This document shows, piece after piece, positions 1 to 11,431 of a stretch of DNA of 64,000 nucleotides. The stretch covers positions 248,001 to 312,000 of the forward strand of contig CAJZBQ010000023.1 in the NCBI GenBank assembly GCA_914767885.1, read 5' to 3'. Position numbers and translations under genes: made by a program. The notes beneath the pieces were generated by a model that was not told the origin of the DNA, ran no database searches, and saw only the letters and a list, made by a program, of their open reading frames with translations. Numbering within the stretch: the stretch's first letter is position 1; each line of letters opens with the position of its first letter. The stretch is from Blepharisma stoltei. Its lineage: Eukaryota > Ciliophora > Heterotrichea > Heterotrichida > Blepharismidae.

Positions 1-529
1 GAGTGCCCTGTAAATCCAAGTTTATGTTAGCTTCTCTGAATTTTTCCAAAAAATTCACCATTTCTTGGTCTTTTCGATTTTTTTCTTCCAGCATTATTCT
101 ATATTGTTCTTTTGTAGCTCGCTTTATCTCAATTTCTGTTTTAGTTTTCGATACTTCTTCATTGTATTTTTCCCTCAGATCTTTTACTTCTTCTTTCAGC
201 TCTACAAGTAAGCTGTCAAATTGGTCATTTACTTGAGCTTTTATATAGGTTTTGTTGCATTCGTCACATATCCCAGTCATTTCATTAGTCTCAGGGTGCG
301 GGATTTGTTGGAGAAAGCAATTTTTGCAGTATCCTCGATGACAAAATGGACAAATATTTTTTGAATTGATGCCTAATATAAAAATTGAGCCACATTTGGC
401 GCAAGATCGGTCCTTTTTATAGGTTTCTTGGCCTAATTCTGGGTCTAAAGTGGCGAAAACTGACATACTGACAGGCCGAGTTTCTTTTTGTGCAAAATCC
501 TGGATTATTTCGCTTTGTCGTAAGTCCAT
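1..529 (-). CDS. Zinc-finger (FYVE-like) coiled-coil protein, 3' end cut by window edge
   Basis: The reading frame opens at ATG 529 on the minus strand and runs off the left edge, giving about 176 visible residues. Residues about 40-90 hold four CxxC-type pairs (CAKC, CPFC, CKNC, CDEC), with PFCHRGYC in the place of the basic R-x-C core. This spacing resembles FYVE-type or related double-zinc fingers that bind membranes or proteins. From about residue 92 the chain is Glu/Lys-rich and predicted coiled coil. No IES or intron is visible. The metal-binding pattern is seen; FYVE membership and lipid binding are inferred. A treble-clef zinc finger of another type is possible. Confidence 0.6.
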   Translation of the reverse strand, partial: MDLRQSEIIQDFAQKETRPVSMSVFATLDPELGQETYKKDRSCAKCGSIFILGINSKNICPFCHRGYCKNCFLQQIPHPETNEMTGICDECNKTYIKAQVNDQFDSLLVELKEEVKDLREKYNEEVSKTKTEIEIKRATKEQYRIMLEEKNRKDQEMVNFLEKFREANINLDLQGT

Positions 530-657
530 ATTATTATTTCTAATCTTATCTTTCCATTTAAAATCCTAATAAAGTGCTTTTGAATGTAATCAAAAATGAG
601 TTTCTAGGTAATTAGAGCGTTTATTGCATAATGGAACTATAATAAATATAAAGGATA

Positions 658-3319
658 ATGGGACAAACTGGCTCACATCACCAAGTAAGACTGCAGAGAA
701 ATACAAGGGAAACGAAAAAGCCAAGGATTCGCCGTGATACCAATGTAATGCTGAAGCCAAAGACGCTAAAAATTATACTATTTAGTAGGAATAATTGTTT
801 TTGACTCACAATTCATGCCTGTTTAGCAATAAAAACAGGGGTTTTATTATATTTTTTCTATTAATTATATTAAAAAAGGGTAGAATTAGCTCTGATACTA
901 TTTCTATAAGACTGCCTGATGACTCGGTTACATTTGGATGACTTTTATCTGAAGTGATTCGCTTAAATACTTACCCTGGAATTATTATTGGGTTTAGAAC
1001 TGCCACAAATTCTGACGTTTTGGACTATTTATTGACAAAATACGATAGATCTTTATCATGCTTAAAGGATGATGAAGAATTAATCGCGATTATTTTAGAA
1101 CCTGTGACTGCTGACATTTCATGCCAACATTTTACTCCTCTAAAAGTGATCGGCAAAGGCGGATTTTCTACTGTTTTTCAAGTTAGAAAAAAAGACACTG
1201 GACACTTATATGCGATAAAAACAATCAATAAAAAATTTCTTATAAATGAAGATAAGCCTTTTTATGGAAAATAAAGAAATTTTTATTTAAATAAAAAGTA
1301 ATTAAAAATTAGTATAAAATGATATATAAGTATATAGTTAAATGTGAATTTTATTAAAAATTAAGAAAATGGGCTTTATTTTTAGGCAAAAAATTGTATA
1401 AAATTTTTCAAATTTTAAATGAAAAAGATATCATGGTGAAAGCTCAGCATCCATTTATCGTCAAACTGTACTGGGCTTTTCAAACAAGAGAAAATTTGCA
1501 TTTAGTCATGGATTTATGCCCTGGTGGAGAATTATTTTTCCATTTGCATAACTTAGGTAGGTTTACTGAAGAACAAGCAAGATTTTATTTCGGAGAAATC
1601 CTGCTGGGGTTAGAGTATTTGCATGAAAACGGAATTTTGTATAGAGATTTAAAGCCTGAAAATATTTTGCTAGATCATGATGGACATATAAGGATTACTG
1701 ATTTTGGCTTGTCGAAACAAGGTATAGCCTATACCCCTATATAGATTTCTTTATCAAGCAAAAATGTAATAGACAGTTGAAGGGCCAAGAAAGACTCTGT
1801 AAACAACGGGCTTGATCTCTATATCAGGATGTATTTAAAAGTGGCACGTCAAAAAATGGTTAACAAGTGAAAAAATGTTTGATTTAGACTGGGATTGATT
1901 AATATTACCTACTTCTTTCTGTAGAAATTAGGCTCAAGCAAGTAATTAGGTTAAATTAATTGCACATAAACTATAAAAGGTAAAACATTATTATTATGAC
2001 CCATTAAGAACTTTTATAAGAAAAATCGGTGTTCAATACAAGCCTTGGCTTTTATAGAGCATGTGATCATAAACAAATTAGAATTGTTTATTTAAAAATC
2101 TGTTTTTTGCTTGTATTAAATTCTACAATAAGACATTTATCAACGCCAGTCTAGAAGGGCATCTTAAATTTAAATTAATTTAATAATAAAGCCATTTTAA
2201 AAATTGGTGCATTTGCTTTTCAACTTTTTTCTCATTGTCAACCATTTTTTACATGTCACTTTAAAACGCTCACCTTTATAAGATCCAGCTTATCCCTTTG
2301 AGTAGTCTTTCTTGGCCGTTCAACTGTCTATTACATTTTCTCGATAAAGAAATCTATATAGGGGTACGGGCTATATTTTGCCTAATGGGTCGACGAATAG
2401 TTTTTGTGGTTCACCTGAGTACATGAGCCCAGAAGTTCTCAGAAGTCAAGGCCATGGCCGAGCTGTTGATTATTATAGTTTAGGTGCTTTACTATTTGAA
2501 ATGCTGACTGGACTGCCTCCATTTTATGACTCAAACAGGTCGAAAATGTACTTTAAAGTGCTTAACGAAATGCTGGTATTACCTAACTTCATATCAAAAA
2601 GTGGGAAGTCACTATTGTCAGGATTATTGAATAAAGATCCTAACGAAAGACTTGGAAATTTAGGTGGCTTCTCAGAAATCAAAGCCCACCCTTGATGCAA
2701 AAAAATAAAATTCGACCGTCTCCTCAAGCGACAAATTCTCCCACCTTTCCGACCCAACTTAAGACTCTCCAATTTTGATCCTGAATACACAACAATGGGT
2801 ATTGATCAAGATTTTTTAATAGAAAATATAAATGTCTATGATGAAAATTTTGCTGGATTTGACTATAACAGTGAGGACGAAATAAAAGACACAATTTCTT
2901 TATTACCTAATAATAACTTGTCTTCAATGTCAACTATTACCTCGAAATCAGCTGGAGTAGTGTCAAGAAATGAAAGCCAATTAAGAGTTTTTGCTATAAA
3001 TGAAGAGGAAGAAGAGGAAAAATCACAAATTTTGTCGAAAAATAGCGTTTCTAAAGCTTTTTCTGCAGAAAACAGTGTTGCTTCTTTTATAGTAAGAGAC
3101 TCTAGATTTTCGCTTCAGGCGTTAAAGGAAAAAGTAGCTCCAAAAAAAGAAAAAGATTTTCCTTTGCCATTGTTTATACCAAGACAAGCAACAATTCTTC
3201 AACAAGATGCTGAAATTTCAGATGAAGATATAAGCTTTACAGTTTCTGATGAAGATTTTGATGAAAATGTTATTAATGCAGTCCCAGGGTTTAACTCGAA
3301 ATTTTTGCAGGAAGACTAG
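658..3319 (+). CDS. AGC-family Ser/Thr protein kinase, interrupted by three IESs
   Basis: Removing 786-880, 1263-1396 and 1723-2373 gives one frame of 593 codons. The start MGQTGS is a possible N-myristoylation site. An N-terminal ubiquitin-like or PB1-like stretch is followed by a complete kinase domain: GKGGFSTVF loop, AIK lysine, HPFI, YRDLKPEN catalytic loop, DFGLSKQG, FCGSPEYMSPEV activation segment, and HPW near the C-lobe end. The closest match by eye is the S6K/SGK/AKT group. In-frame TGA codes Trp in FGWLL and in HPWCKK at 2693. The tail of about 170 residues is acidic and unrecognised; a clear FxxF-type hydrophobic motif was not seen. It phosphorylates Ser/Thr; its pathway is unknown. 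Confidence 0.9.
786..880. other. Short TA-bounded IES in kinase gene (95 bp)
   Basis: The segment lies between TA at 786-787 and TA at 881-882. Excision joins ILFS to RISSDT in frame. The left part is in frame 1 and the right part in frame 3, so the segment must go for the kinase to be read. It is AT-rich with no terminal inverted repeat that I can see. Confidence 0.75.
1263..1396. other. Short TA-bounded IES in kinase gene (134 bp)
   Basis: TA repeats at 1263-1264 and 1397-1398 flank an AT-rich, stop-filled segment. Removal joins NEDKPF to YKIFQILNEKDIM, restoring the normal distance between the catalytic Lys region and the helix-C Glu of AGC kinases. No terminal inverted repeat is obvious. 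Confidence 0.75.
1723..2375. mobile_element. Foldback element (TATAG class) acting as IES in the kinase activation loop
   Basis: The ends are TATAGCCTATACCCCTATAT on the left and, reverse-complemented on the right, TATAGCCCGTACCCCTATAT. The similarity continues inward, imperfectly, for roughly 150 bp on each arm (AAATGTAATAGACAGTTGAA occurs near both ends), so the unit can fold back. The flanking repeat is TA. Excising 651 bp joins DFGLSKQG to ILPNGSTNSFCGS in frame. No transposase frame is visible inside. Confidence 0.88.
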
Positions 3320-3781
3320 CATGTACTATAAAGCTCAATAAAATACTAATAAGATTATTTTTATAAATTACTTATAGAGATATTTGTTTTTCTTACTCTT
3401 CACCCTTTAAATCTGATCAAATATCTATTTTGGTGCAAATATAAATTTTTAGTATAAATAATATTTCAATATAAATAGCTCTTAGAACATTTAATGCAAA
3501 ATTTACCTATTTTAAATAGGGCAGTACAACAGATTACTATTTCAATAAAGTTAAGCCTTTGAATTGATAATTTTATAAATGAATTTTTATATATAATTTC
3601 TCAAGGGACTGCCTCTTAGAAGGCGTAAGGAATAATAGTAATCTCTATATAAATTTACTGATAAAAAATCATATTATTTTTTTTAAAACAATTAAAGCAG
3701 ATTTTTGGTTCCGATTTAAAGGGGAGTTAGAAAACGTTAATTTGAACTAAAAATAATGAATTTCAAATAATTAGAAAAAAG
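3320..3781. other. Intergenic, no gene seen
   Basis: AT-rich spacer between the kinase 3' end and the tRNA genes. An inverted pair, AGATTACTATT near 3533 and AATAGTAATCT near 3635, may mark a decayed short element. Nothing else is supported. Confidence 0.4.
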
Positions 3782-3853
3782 TAGCGAAGAATGGTTTCGA
3801 TCCATCGACCTCTGGGTTATGAGCCCAGCACGCTTCCACTGCGCCACTTCGCT
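3782..3853 (-). tRNA. Initiator tRNA-Met (CAT), copy 1
   Basis: The minus strand folds as a 72-nt cloverleaf: acceptor AGCGAAG pairs with CTTCGCT, D region GTGGCGCAGTGG (A box), anticodon loop CTCATAA in a GGG/CCC stem, and T arm with GGATCGAAACC (B box). The A at the start of the acceptor and the TGGATCGAAACCA T arm are typical of eukaryotic initiator rather than elongator tRNA-Met. A T-run follows the 3' end (A-run at about 3773-3780 on plus), fitting a Pol III terminator. Confidence 0.93.
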
Positions 3854-3978
3854 GTGATGTATATATGCAAACAATTGTTGTATATAATTATATCTTAGTA
3901 AACTGATAAGATACTATTCTTCTCTGATTAATAGCTTTACCAAAATTTTATTGAATTAAATGAAAGAATCAAAAAAAG

Positions 3979-4050
3979 TAGCGAAGAATGGTTTCGACCC
4001 ATCGACCTCTGGGTTATGAGCCCAGCGCGCTTCCACTGCGCCACTTCGCT
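3979..4050 (-). tRNA. Initiator tRNA-Met (CAT), copy 2
   Basis: A near-identical tandem copy of the upstream tRNA, differing at two bases (one in the T arm, one in the anticodon-stem side). The same A and B boxes are present, with a T7 run directly downstream on the minus strand. The two genes share orientation and about 125 bp of unrelated spacer, so this is a local duplication of the gene. Confidence 0.93.
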
Positions 4051-4238
4051 GTGATTTATATACTTTTTATTTGTATAAATAATTTTTCTCTGTAATTTCT
4101 TTTATTTTTCTTTCTTTCTTCTTATGCAAAGCATGCTATATTTTTGCATTATTTACCTGAAATGCCATAAGACGTTGCATATATTTTAAGCTAAAAGTAA
4201 TTTTTAATAAATTTGTGTAAATTATCTCCAAAACTAGA

Positions 4239-5763
4239 CTATTCATCGTTTTCTTCAATTTTCCTCTTCTTTATCTGATTGCTAAGCATCATTTTATTTC
4301 CATCCAGATCTCTCTTGAACCTTGTATCAGTTGGATCAATCCCGAACTTAGAATCTGTATATATTTTCTTAAATCTTTCATCATTTTCATTAAATTTGAA
4401 TTCTTTTTCTTCTCCTTTGCTATCCACCAGTAGCTCCAAACTTTGTGTCAATTTTTTATCTTTCCTTTCCTTCATTTTATCCTTCATCATTTGTTTCCTC
4501 ATAGCTTTTCTCTCAGCTTTTTTATTTTTCTTTTCTTCTTTTTTCTCCCTCAAATGCTTTTCCCACGTAGTTTCGTCTTTCTTTTCTTTTGTCGCTTCTT
4601 GTGCAATACTATCAAAAACTGAATTAAATTTTATTTCGAGCTCCATATTGTCTTTTTGAGCTGCTTTAAATTGTGAAATTTTGCCTTGGTGATTTCGCTT
4701 TTGCGGCATATCATAATCATCAGGTTCCTCTTCTTCAGAAGAGCTCATTGGAGCAATATAATTTTGCAAGTCGACTTCATCTAAATCTTCTACTGCAAAA
4801 GCTGATTGGAGTTTTTGTGTTCTTTCCTTAGGAGTTTCGTCCCAGGTTAGTTCTACTCTTGAGTGCTGCAAAGCTTTTGTATAAAAATGAAGAAGCTGAT
4901 GGTTTTTTGGTACCTCATTAGCGATTTCTTTAGCTGGGTATTTGAAGTCTTGGACATCGTCTGGAATAAATCTTAAATCAATGAAATTTGAGGTTCTTTC
5001 TATTTCTAAACCATCACATTCTTCGTAAAGCCTTATTGCTGCTTCTATTGAGTTGCACTCGACTACAGCGAAATAATATTTTAGCTGATCTAGTTCATAT
5101 TTTCTCAGCTTTGTGTCGTCTTCTTCAGGGTCAACTCCAGAAAAATCTCCAACTGGGCCTGCAACTGTTTCTTTTTTCATTCTTTCCATACCAAATTGTG
5201 AAGGGTATATGGTCACTTTTGCGACATCACCTGGGCAAAAAGAACTAAAAAGTGCTAATAAATCGACAGCTTTGACGATCCTAAAATCACAATTTGTGAC
5301 TGCAAGTCTGTTTGTTTCGCCTCCTTCAGGTATGTTTTCGACTTGCTCATAGAGGTCCTCGCCAAGATTGATTTCATCTTCTTCGCCACTAGAACTTGAG
5401 CTTTCTACATCCCATTTATTCCTTATATAAATAATTTTAGATTTAATTTTTATTCTGAGACTGAAAATCATAATATTATTTATTTTCATAATAATAAGGT
5501 ATAAATTTCCCTTGTGCGTCAATACATTCAATGCCTGAGGTGTCATAAATTTCTGTTAAAGGGTTAGAAACATCTTTGACTTTTCGGCCTCTTTCATCAA
5601 CTTTGCTTGGAACTGGACCTTGGAAATCTTTTTTTGTGAACATTGAGGTGAATCTTTCGTCAAGCTTGACTTTTTGGTCTTCAGGCTTTTGGGTGCGGAA
5701 TCGAGGATCGGTATGAATTTTGGAAAATCGAGAGTCTTTGATATGGCTATCTTTTTTGCCCAT
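4239..5763 (-). CDS. ESF1: ESF1-like nucleolar pre-rRNA processing protein
   Basis: One 64-bp IES (5417-5480) splits the gene; without it 486 codons are continuous. The N terminus carries the ESF1 signature DSRFSKIHTDPRFR, then VKLDERFTSMF and VDERGRKV. The middle has an acidic serine cluster, then an RRM-like block (NRLAVTNCDFRIVKAVDLLALF, TIYPSQFG, FAVVECNSIEAA) typical of the ESF1 core. The C terminus is Lys/Glu-rich and ends with the NUC153 motif NDERFKKIYTDSKFGIDPTD. ESF1 acts in the nucleolus in small-subunit pre-rRNA processing. I chose ATG 5763 over the upstream in-frame Met at 5823 because the ESF1 N-terminal signature begins just after it. Confidence 0.9.
5417..5480. other. Short TA-bounded IES in ESF1 (64 bp)
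   Basis: TA repeats at 5417-5418 and 5481-5482 flank the segment. Excision joins PYYYENK to WDVESSSS and removes an in-frame TAA. The sequence is AT-rich without visible inverted ends. Confidence 0.75.
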
Positions 5764-5844
5764 TTTTATAATATAAATATGCTTTAGTTTAGGATGAAGA
5801 TTATTTAAGACAGGTGCTGCCATATTGGTGAAGATGCTATCAAA

Positions 5845-6110
5845 GACCTCCGTATTTGAGGTTTATCCACTTTTTGGCAAACTGCCCAGTAGGTCTAGCC
5901 CCGGTTTCTCAGTAGAGGATGTCCAAGGGTCCGAAGGACATTGCTGAGCACTTCCATTTCAAACACAGGAAAGCAGTCAAAGCCTACCTGGATACACATT
6001 TTCTGAGGCTGCACTTGTTTCTCGGCTTAGAGTGAGCTCCAGTTCTCCGAGGCATTAAGGTCTGGACTATTGTGCAAAGAGGGCAGGTTGACAAGTATCG
6101 CTATTTGAAT
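5845..6110. mobile_element. Decayed SINE-like fragment
   Basis: A GC-rich island of about 265 bp in AT-rich spacer. The stretch CCTGGATACACATTTTCTGA resembles CCGGATACACATTCTGAGC in the SINE-like copy at 59573-60142. No tail or target duplication was found, so it is truncated or old. Confidence 0.45.
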
Positions 6111-7377
6111 GTGCGCTATAATTTAGGATAAATGCGATTTTAATCAAGATTGAATTTGTTAATATAGCTTCTATTTTCCTAATGCTAATTATCTTGATAT
6201 CTCGAACATTCTACTGAATAAAAATTTAGGAAAAAATTGAGTTAATGCAAAAGTATTGATTAAAAACCTTCATGATAGCCTATTCATATCTCTGAAACCA
6301 TTTTAAGTAGCTTTACTGCAAATCTGTATCTCAAAATGTTATCGGAAATGCTTGGCATTTTAGCTATTATATAAAAAATTCTAATATTGCAGTTTTTCAT
6401 ATAATAACTCTAAGAAACGGCTATGATGCTCATTGTGACTCATTATTGTGCCAAGGCTTGATTATTTATGCTATTAGCAGAGCTGGGAGAAGAGAACCGG
6501 CGCGAACTGACAATTAGCCAATGAAGAATGATAGAGTTAATATAAAGGCTCATTCAGAATATCACAAATAGCGTCTCTGCAATTCTAACTAATAATTAAG
6601 TTAGAGGCTTGAGGCAACGCAGCTTGATGAGATTTCTATTGTCTTTCTGATTTCTCATCTTGAAGAAAATACCTCATTGATATCAAAACTGATTATTCTC
6701 TAAATAAAATCATCTTATTCCCTAGTAAGGATATTTATATTATAGTTAGAATGATATATATTTCATAATAAATATTTACCCTTTTGATTAATAAAATTGT
6801 TCTATATCCAAAAATGGCTTCATTGCTATTTTATTATTTTGATTTATTCTTTATAAATGATTTTTGATCACTTGCAAATTTTTATATGTTAGATTTCTCT
6901 AAGGTTTATTAATATAATTATAGACTATTGATTCTTATAAAATTGCTGCCTCAATAAAGTGTATTCTTCACTATTTAGCATTTTGATCCTATTTCCTGAT
7001 GCATCTCAGGAGTTGAATAAATTGACTAAGTTGTTTAAATAACTCTAAAAATCTGCAATATATGCTAGATTTACTACTTAGAGAGTTGCTTCGATCGAAA
7101 TAAGTTGGGATGACAAAATTTCTCTGAAACTGCCCAAAAATTAAATTTCAATTTGCTTTTATTAAACCATAATTATCTTCCCTAAGCATTTGATATTCAA
7201 ATTTTCTATAAAAATTTAACAATATGTGCGAAATGATTATTGATTTCCACACTTAAAAGGAAAAACAGTTACCTTAATAAAATTCAAGCTTAATTTAAAT
7301 TTTAACCTAAAGCATTTTTACTCTGATTTTATTTCCCACAAATTATATCTACTTATATCTAAGGGAGAAGAATAAAT
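6111..7377. other. Intergenic AT-rich spacer
   Basis: About 1.27 kb without a supported gene, RNA gene or clear element. It includes a short GC-richer patch around 6480-6560 with no match elsewhere in the window. Confidence 0.4.
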
Positions 7378-8471
7378 ATGGACGTCAACGTTGTTCAACC
7401 AGGCAACTCCAGAATTTCTCGTGAAAGAAGGAAGATCCAATACAATTCGATAATGCTTTTGATATTATTTGTTATACCTATCCCACTAGCATTCATTATT
7501 GTAGATCCTGCTTACATTTTAGTGGGTTTATATTGGGCTATTTATTCCATTCCATATGTGCTAATAGGAATTTATGGGCTTGCAGTGTCAAAAACTGACA
7601 AAAGTTCTTTATTGAGTGCTTACTCTGTGCTTCTTGTCATCTTTATAGGTTACTGCATATTCAATTTGGTGTTTGACATTCTTCTTTTTATTTCGTTCTT
7701 TTTCCTGATTGGCTTTGCAGGAGTTAGCATATTTTTCTGTATTATGGTGGTCTATTATATATATTCAATATTGTATGCAAGAAAATCTGTGTTCGATTCG
7801 AGAAGATTAAAGGAATCCTTAGATATTGGATTTCCAATTCAAGACCCAATAATTGTAGGAGATTATTCAATGCAGCAGCAATATGTACAAGCACAACCTA
7901 ATTATGGACAAGGATATCAACAGCCTTATCCTGGGTATTGAAATCAACAATATAATTCGGGATATAATAATCCTCAGTTCAATCAAGGATATGGTAATCC
8001 TCAATATAACCCGGGAGCTAATAACCCAGCTTATAGAAATCCTGGAAATGCCCCTGGGTTTGTTAATCCAGCCCCTATTAGCTCTGGATTAAATTATATA
8101 GCCCGTTCCCAGCTATAGATCGGGCTATGCCCAATCTTTGCCGGTCACTCAAGGAGTTGTCTGCGTCAATTTTGGGTGATGAGTCAACTCCTCGGGTTCG
8201 CAAATAGCCACCATATAGTGATTTGCCAACTCGGGGTTGACTCGTCACCTCGAAGTGATGCAGACAACCCCCCGAGTTTCCCGGCAAAGATCGGGCATAG
8301 CCCGATCTATAGCCGGGAACGGGCTATACAGGAAATAATCCTAATAATAGTCCTGGATCAAATTTTACTGGAAATAATTCTGCTAACAACCCTGAAGTAA
8401 GCAGCACTGGAAATAATCCGGCTAATAGTCCTGGATTAGCAAGCTCTGGAAGTAACCCTTCTAACATTTAA
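7378..8471 (+). CDS. Multi-spanning membrane protein with Asn/Gly/Pro-rich tail (family copy A)
   Basis: Removing 8097-8326 gives 287 codons. Four hydrophobic segments lie at about residues 23-45, 50-70, 80-105 and 108-130, followed by a cytosol-like tail made of loose N-P-G repeats (NNPQF, GNPQY, NNPAY, then TGNNP and ANSPG). One Trp is coded by TGA (PGYWNQQ). It is related in layout to the membrane-protein copies at 11956, 17964, 20857, 26354 and 27735. No known domain is recognised; a tetraspan or MARVEL-like role is only a guess. ATG 7378 follows a short AT-rich leader with no earlier in-frame Met. Confidence 0.75.
8097..8326. mobile_element. Foldback element (TATAG class) acting as IES in the copy-A tail
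   Basis: The ends are TATAGCCCGTTCCCAGCTAT on the left and the near-identical TATAGCCCGTTCCCGGCTAT on the reversed right; the arms stay complementary for most of the 230 bp. It is flanked by TA. Excision joins SSGLNY to TGNNPNNSPG, continuing the repeat pattern of the tail in frame. Short reading frames inside are by-products of the foldback. Confidence 0.9.
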
Positions 8472-8547
8472 ACCATTTAATCTTTCTACATGTGAAAAAA
8501 TTATTAAATGCACTGATTATTTTTAAAATAAATAAATAATTCTCTTA

Positions 8548-8896
8548 CTCCCCCCCCTCTGTGAGTGAACAAAAAAATTTTGTTCACTCACGGAGGGGGG
8601 TTAATTTTTTTTCTAAAAAACATTATTTTCGAAATTTAAAAAAATCCTAATTCGCAAAAATTGGAAAGCAAATATTAATTTAATTTATAAAATTTATGTT
8701 TTAAAATGCAATTCGTTTAAAATTAAACAGAATTAGCTCTAGATTCCATTATAATAATTTATCATTTATATATATCAATTTTTTTCCCATGAAAAATTTT
8801 TCTATTAAAAAATTTTTGTTCACTCACAGAGGGTGGGTTTTTGGGCAAAAAATAGCGATTTTTCTAATGGTTTTGTTCACTCACGGAGGGGGGGAG
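8548..8896 (-). mobile_element. CTCCCCC-class MITE, family 1, intergenic
   Basis: TSD TTA (8545-8547 and 8897-8899). The hairpin end lies on the left: two inverted copies of CCTCCGTGAGTGAACAAAA back to back. The right end has two tandem copies about 45 bp apart, separated by a spacer containing AAAAATAGCGATTTTT. The interior is AT-rich and matches the other family-1 copies, including AGAATTAGCTCTAGATT. Noncoding. Confidence 0.9.
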
Positions 8897-9303
8897 TTAA
8901 TACATTTTCAAGTGTTTATTTTTTTATTAAAATTTAATTAGCAACTAAAATTTTTGGTTATTCTGCTTTTTTTTAAAATCATATACCATGCATTTCTGTT
9001 AAAATTATCCTCTCTCATCAGATTAATTTAATTAAGGAATAGAATTCATATAAAAATCATTTAATAAGCTTTAGCTTTTAGTTTTTGAGAGAAAATCATT
9101 ATAAATTTCTGAAAATCCAGACCATACTTTAAGATAAAATTGTTTAAATTTATATGAGTTTTAAAGCAGCAAAAGCACTATTATTGTGATATATAACTTA
9201 ACAATATATCCCAGGATATAGAAGCTCTCATTTAAATAAGTATATCGCGATCCTTCGTATAATTTAATTAATTAATAATTATCTAATCGTGCTACATCCT
9301 AAT
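8897..9303. other. Intergenic AT-rich spacer
   Basis: About 400 bp between a MITE and a SINE-like element. Nothing supported. Confidence 0.4.
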
Positions 9304-9319
9304 TAATATCTTATTTATA

Positions 9320-9778
9320 TATACATAAAAATGATGACGACAGACCACCCGACCTCTCGACCCTATTTCTTCAACAGCAGCAGGCAACGGCCCAGTGTCG
9401 AAGATTTAGGTGGAAAGGGGCCGGTAATCCTTTATGTATGTTCGGGCTGGGTTTTCTTCGAGCCCGAGGAGCTAATTCTCGGACTTGGAGTTTTTCCTCC
9501 AGGACAACCATTGGAAAGGGCAAGGTCGGCCAATGTTTGAGGGCAATATGACCCTCAGACCCTGAAGACGGTATTTGCCCAACGAGAAACTGGGAGTTTC
9601 GACCCAGGTGGTTGGCCCTTAGACTCCAGAAGCCATGGAAGTCAAGACTGGTCGCGCGAATCCCTTGCTTGAGGCAACAAGGAGGGTGTCCGCCGAGGCT
9701 CCTCAGGGGCGATGAGCGTTTAGGGGTGCCAATCCCCGGCCCTGCAAGGCAAACGGCATAATCTAATCTAATCTAATC
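9320..9778 (+). mobile_element. SINE-like element 1
   Basis: GC-rich 459-bp unit in AT-rich spacer. A 16-bp target duplication TAATATCTTATTTATA lies at 9304-9319 and 9779-9794. Near the 5' end it has AAAATGATGACGACAG, resembling AAAATGGCGACGAC in other copies. It ends in a tandem tail (TAATC)n whose last bases run into the duplication. A B-box-like GTTTCGACCCA lies near 9596. No convincing protein is coded. Confidence 0.85.
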
Positions 9779-9797
9779 TAATATCTTATTTATAATT

Positions 9798-11431
9798 TTA
9801 ATTAATAGCTAAAGTTTTCGATAAATCTTCCTGCTCATTTGCAGACTCAAGTCTACTAGAGTCATAAATTTTAGCAGTAAACAGATGCTGACCATTTTTT
9901 CTGTCCCAAACCCAAAGCATAGATGCAGTAGTAACCCCAATCACAGCTACAATTATAAAGAAAAGCGACACATATGTGTAGCCATATTGATGCTCTGTTT
10001 TATAGTGTATTGCTCCAACTATAATAGGTCCTATAGTCATCCCAGTATTCTGGGCCGCCGTCACAATCCCAAATCCAGTTCCTGCTGCATATGAATCTAC
10101 CAAAAATGGGATCGACCCTCACATAGTAGATCCATATATTGAATATCCCATACCCAAAATTATCAAATTTAGCCCTCCTCATATACATTTATCACAATCA
10201 GGCAATAAAATAAAAATTACATGGACTATCAGCATCATCAATGCAGACGAAAAAATCCAATAAATATGTCTACCTAGCCTATCAGCTAAAATCCCAAAAA
10301 TTGGACTAAATAAAGCAGCTACAATATATGTGATACTTATAAAATACCCAGCTTCAATAGAACTGAAATTAAATCTCGTCTGAAAATATAAGCTTGCAAT
10401 TGAATTAAAAGTTAAAACACATATATAAACTACCAAGCAGTTGCCGGAAAGCATCCAAAAGCCAAAATTGAAGGATTTTATGTCAGAAATTTTGATTTTT
10501 TCACTGGATTTTTTCTTAGATGGGCCAAGTAAAGTGTCTTTGTGAATATCCATAAAAATTAAAAAAAGGCCTAGTATTAGTGACAAAATACATAAAAATA
10601 GCCCAAATCAAAGACCAAAAACGACTGAGCCAGTTGAAGAGTAAAATTGAGGCTCAAGGATGTTATTTATTACGCTTCCCAAACGACCGATGCTTATAGT
10701 CATTCCGTAAGCCATTGATAGCTCTTTTCCGGTAAATCATTCAGCCAGAATTGTTCCTTGGACTACGCATAAGTTTTCTCCTCCAAGTCCAAATATAAAT
10801 CTTCCCAAAACTGCTATTGGGAATGATTCTATTGTGATAGCTAAAGCGAAAATTGCTTGCCCAAAGCAAACTAATAAAGAAAATATAAAAACTGCGAGTC
10901 TTGAACCAAAAGTATCACTTAAAAATCCACCGAAAAAAGGTAAAATCATATTTGGGAAAGAATAAACTGAATAAAACCAGTTGAATTCGAAAGAGTTTAT
11001 GTGTAAACGCTAATTGTCAAATACATCCATAATTTCTGGTTGGAGAACTGAAGGAGTGTCATAAGCAAAGTAATTTCCTAATTCCCCATTTCCGTGAACA
11101 AGCAAAACAAATTTTGCTCATTTACAAAAGATTTTTTATTTATAAAACTAAATTTTTAAAAAACTGGATTCGGAGAGGAAAAAATTATATAAATTTATGC
11201 TTGAGAATGCTAAGTTGTTTAAAATTGAATACAATTATATAGAGATTAATTTTAATAATCATCACTTATATACCAAAATATTTTTTTACTCTTAAATGGG
11301 AGTAAGCACAAAGTGCAGTCAAAGAAAAGAAACAAATATCTTCATTTAGTTTGAGTTAAGTCGTGAATTGGCACAAGTTTTGGCTGAATTTCAATTGTGA
11401 GTTGTTGACTTTCTGAGTCTTCATTTGCCAT
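9798..11431 (-). CDS. Major facilitator superfamily transporter, MFSD1-like
   Basis: After removing a 15-nt intron (11010-11024, GTATTTGACAATTAG) and a MITE (11082-11302 plus one TAA), 464 codons are continuous. The start MANEDSES precedes TM1 WRYLFLFF. The motif GNYFAYDTPSVLQ, then FYSVYSFPNMILPFFGGFLSD and GRFIFGLGGENLCVVQ, fits MFSD1-type lysosomal transporters. About 12 hydrophobic segments are present, with the loop signature GILADRLGR between TM8 and TM9. Several Trp codons are TGA. Substrate unknown; MFSD1 relatives export dipeptides from lysosomes. Confidence 0.85.
11082..11302 (-). mobile_element. Decayed CTCCCCC-class MITE acting as IES in the MFS gene
   Basis: Flanked by TAA at 11079-11081 and 11303-11305. 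In gene direction it starts TTACTCCCATTT and ends GTTCACGGAAATGGGGAATTA, a worn version of family-1 ends, and the interior keeps TATATAAGTGAT and CAATTTTAAACAA. Removal joins DCTLC to LGNYFAYDTP in TM1. Its wear suggests an old insertion that is still in frame. Confidence 0.8.

Noticed and set aside
8078-8400. Frames on both strands over 8097-8326
   Set aside because: They are mirror products of a foldback element that interrupts gene A.
9331-9540. 69-codon frame starting MMTTDHPTSRP
   Set aside because: Lies in SINE-like element 1; not preserved in the other copies.
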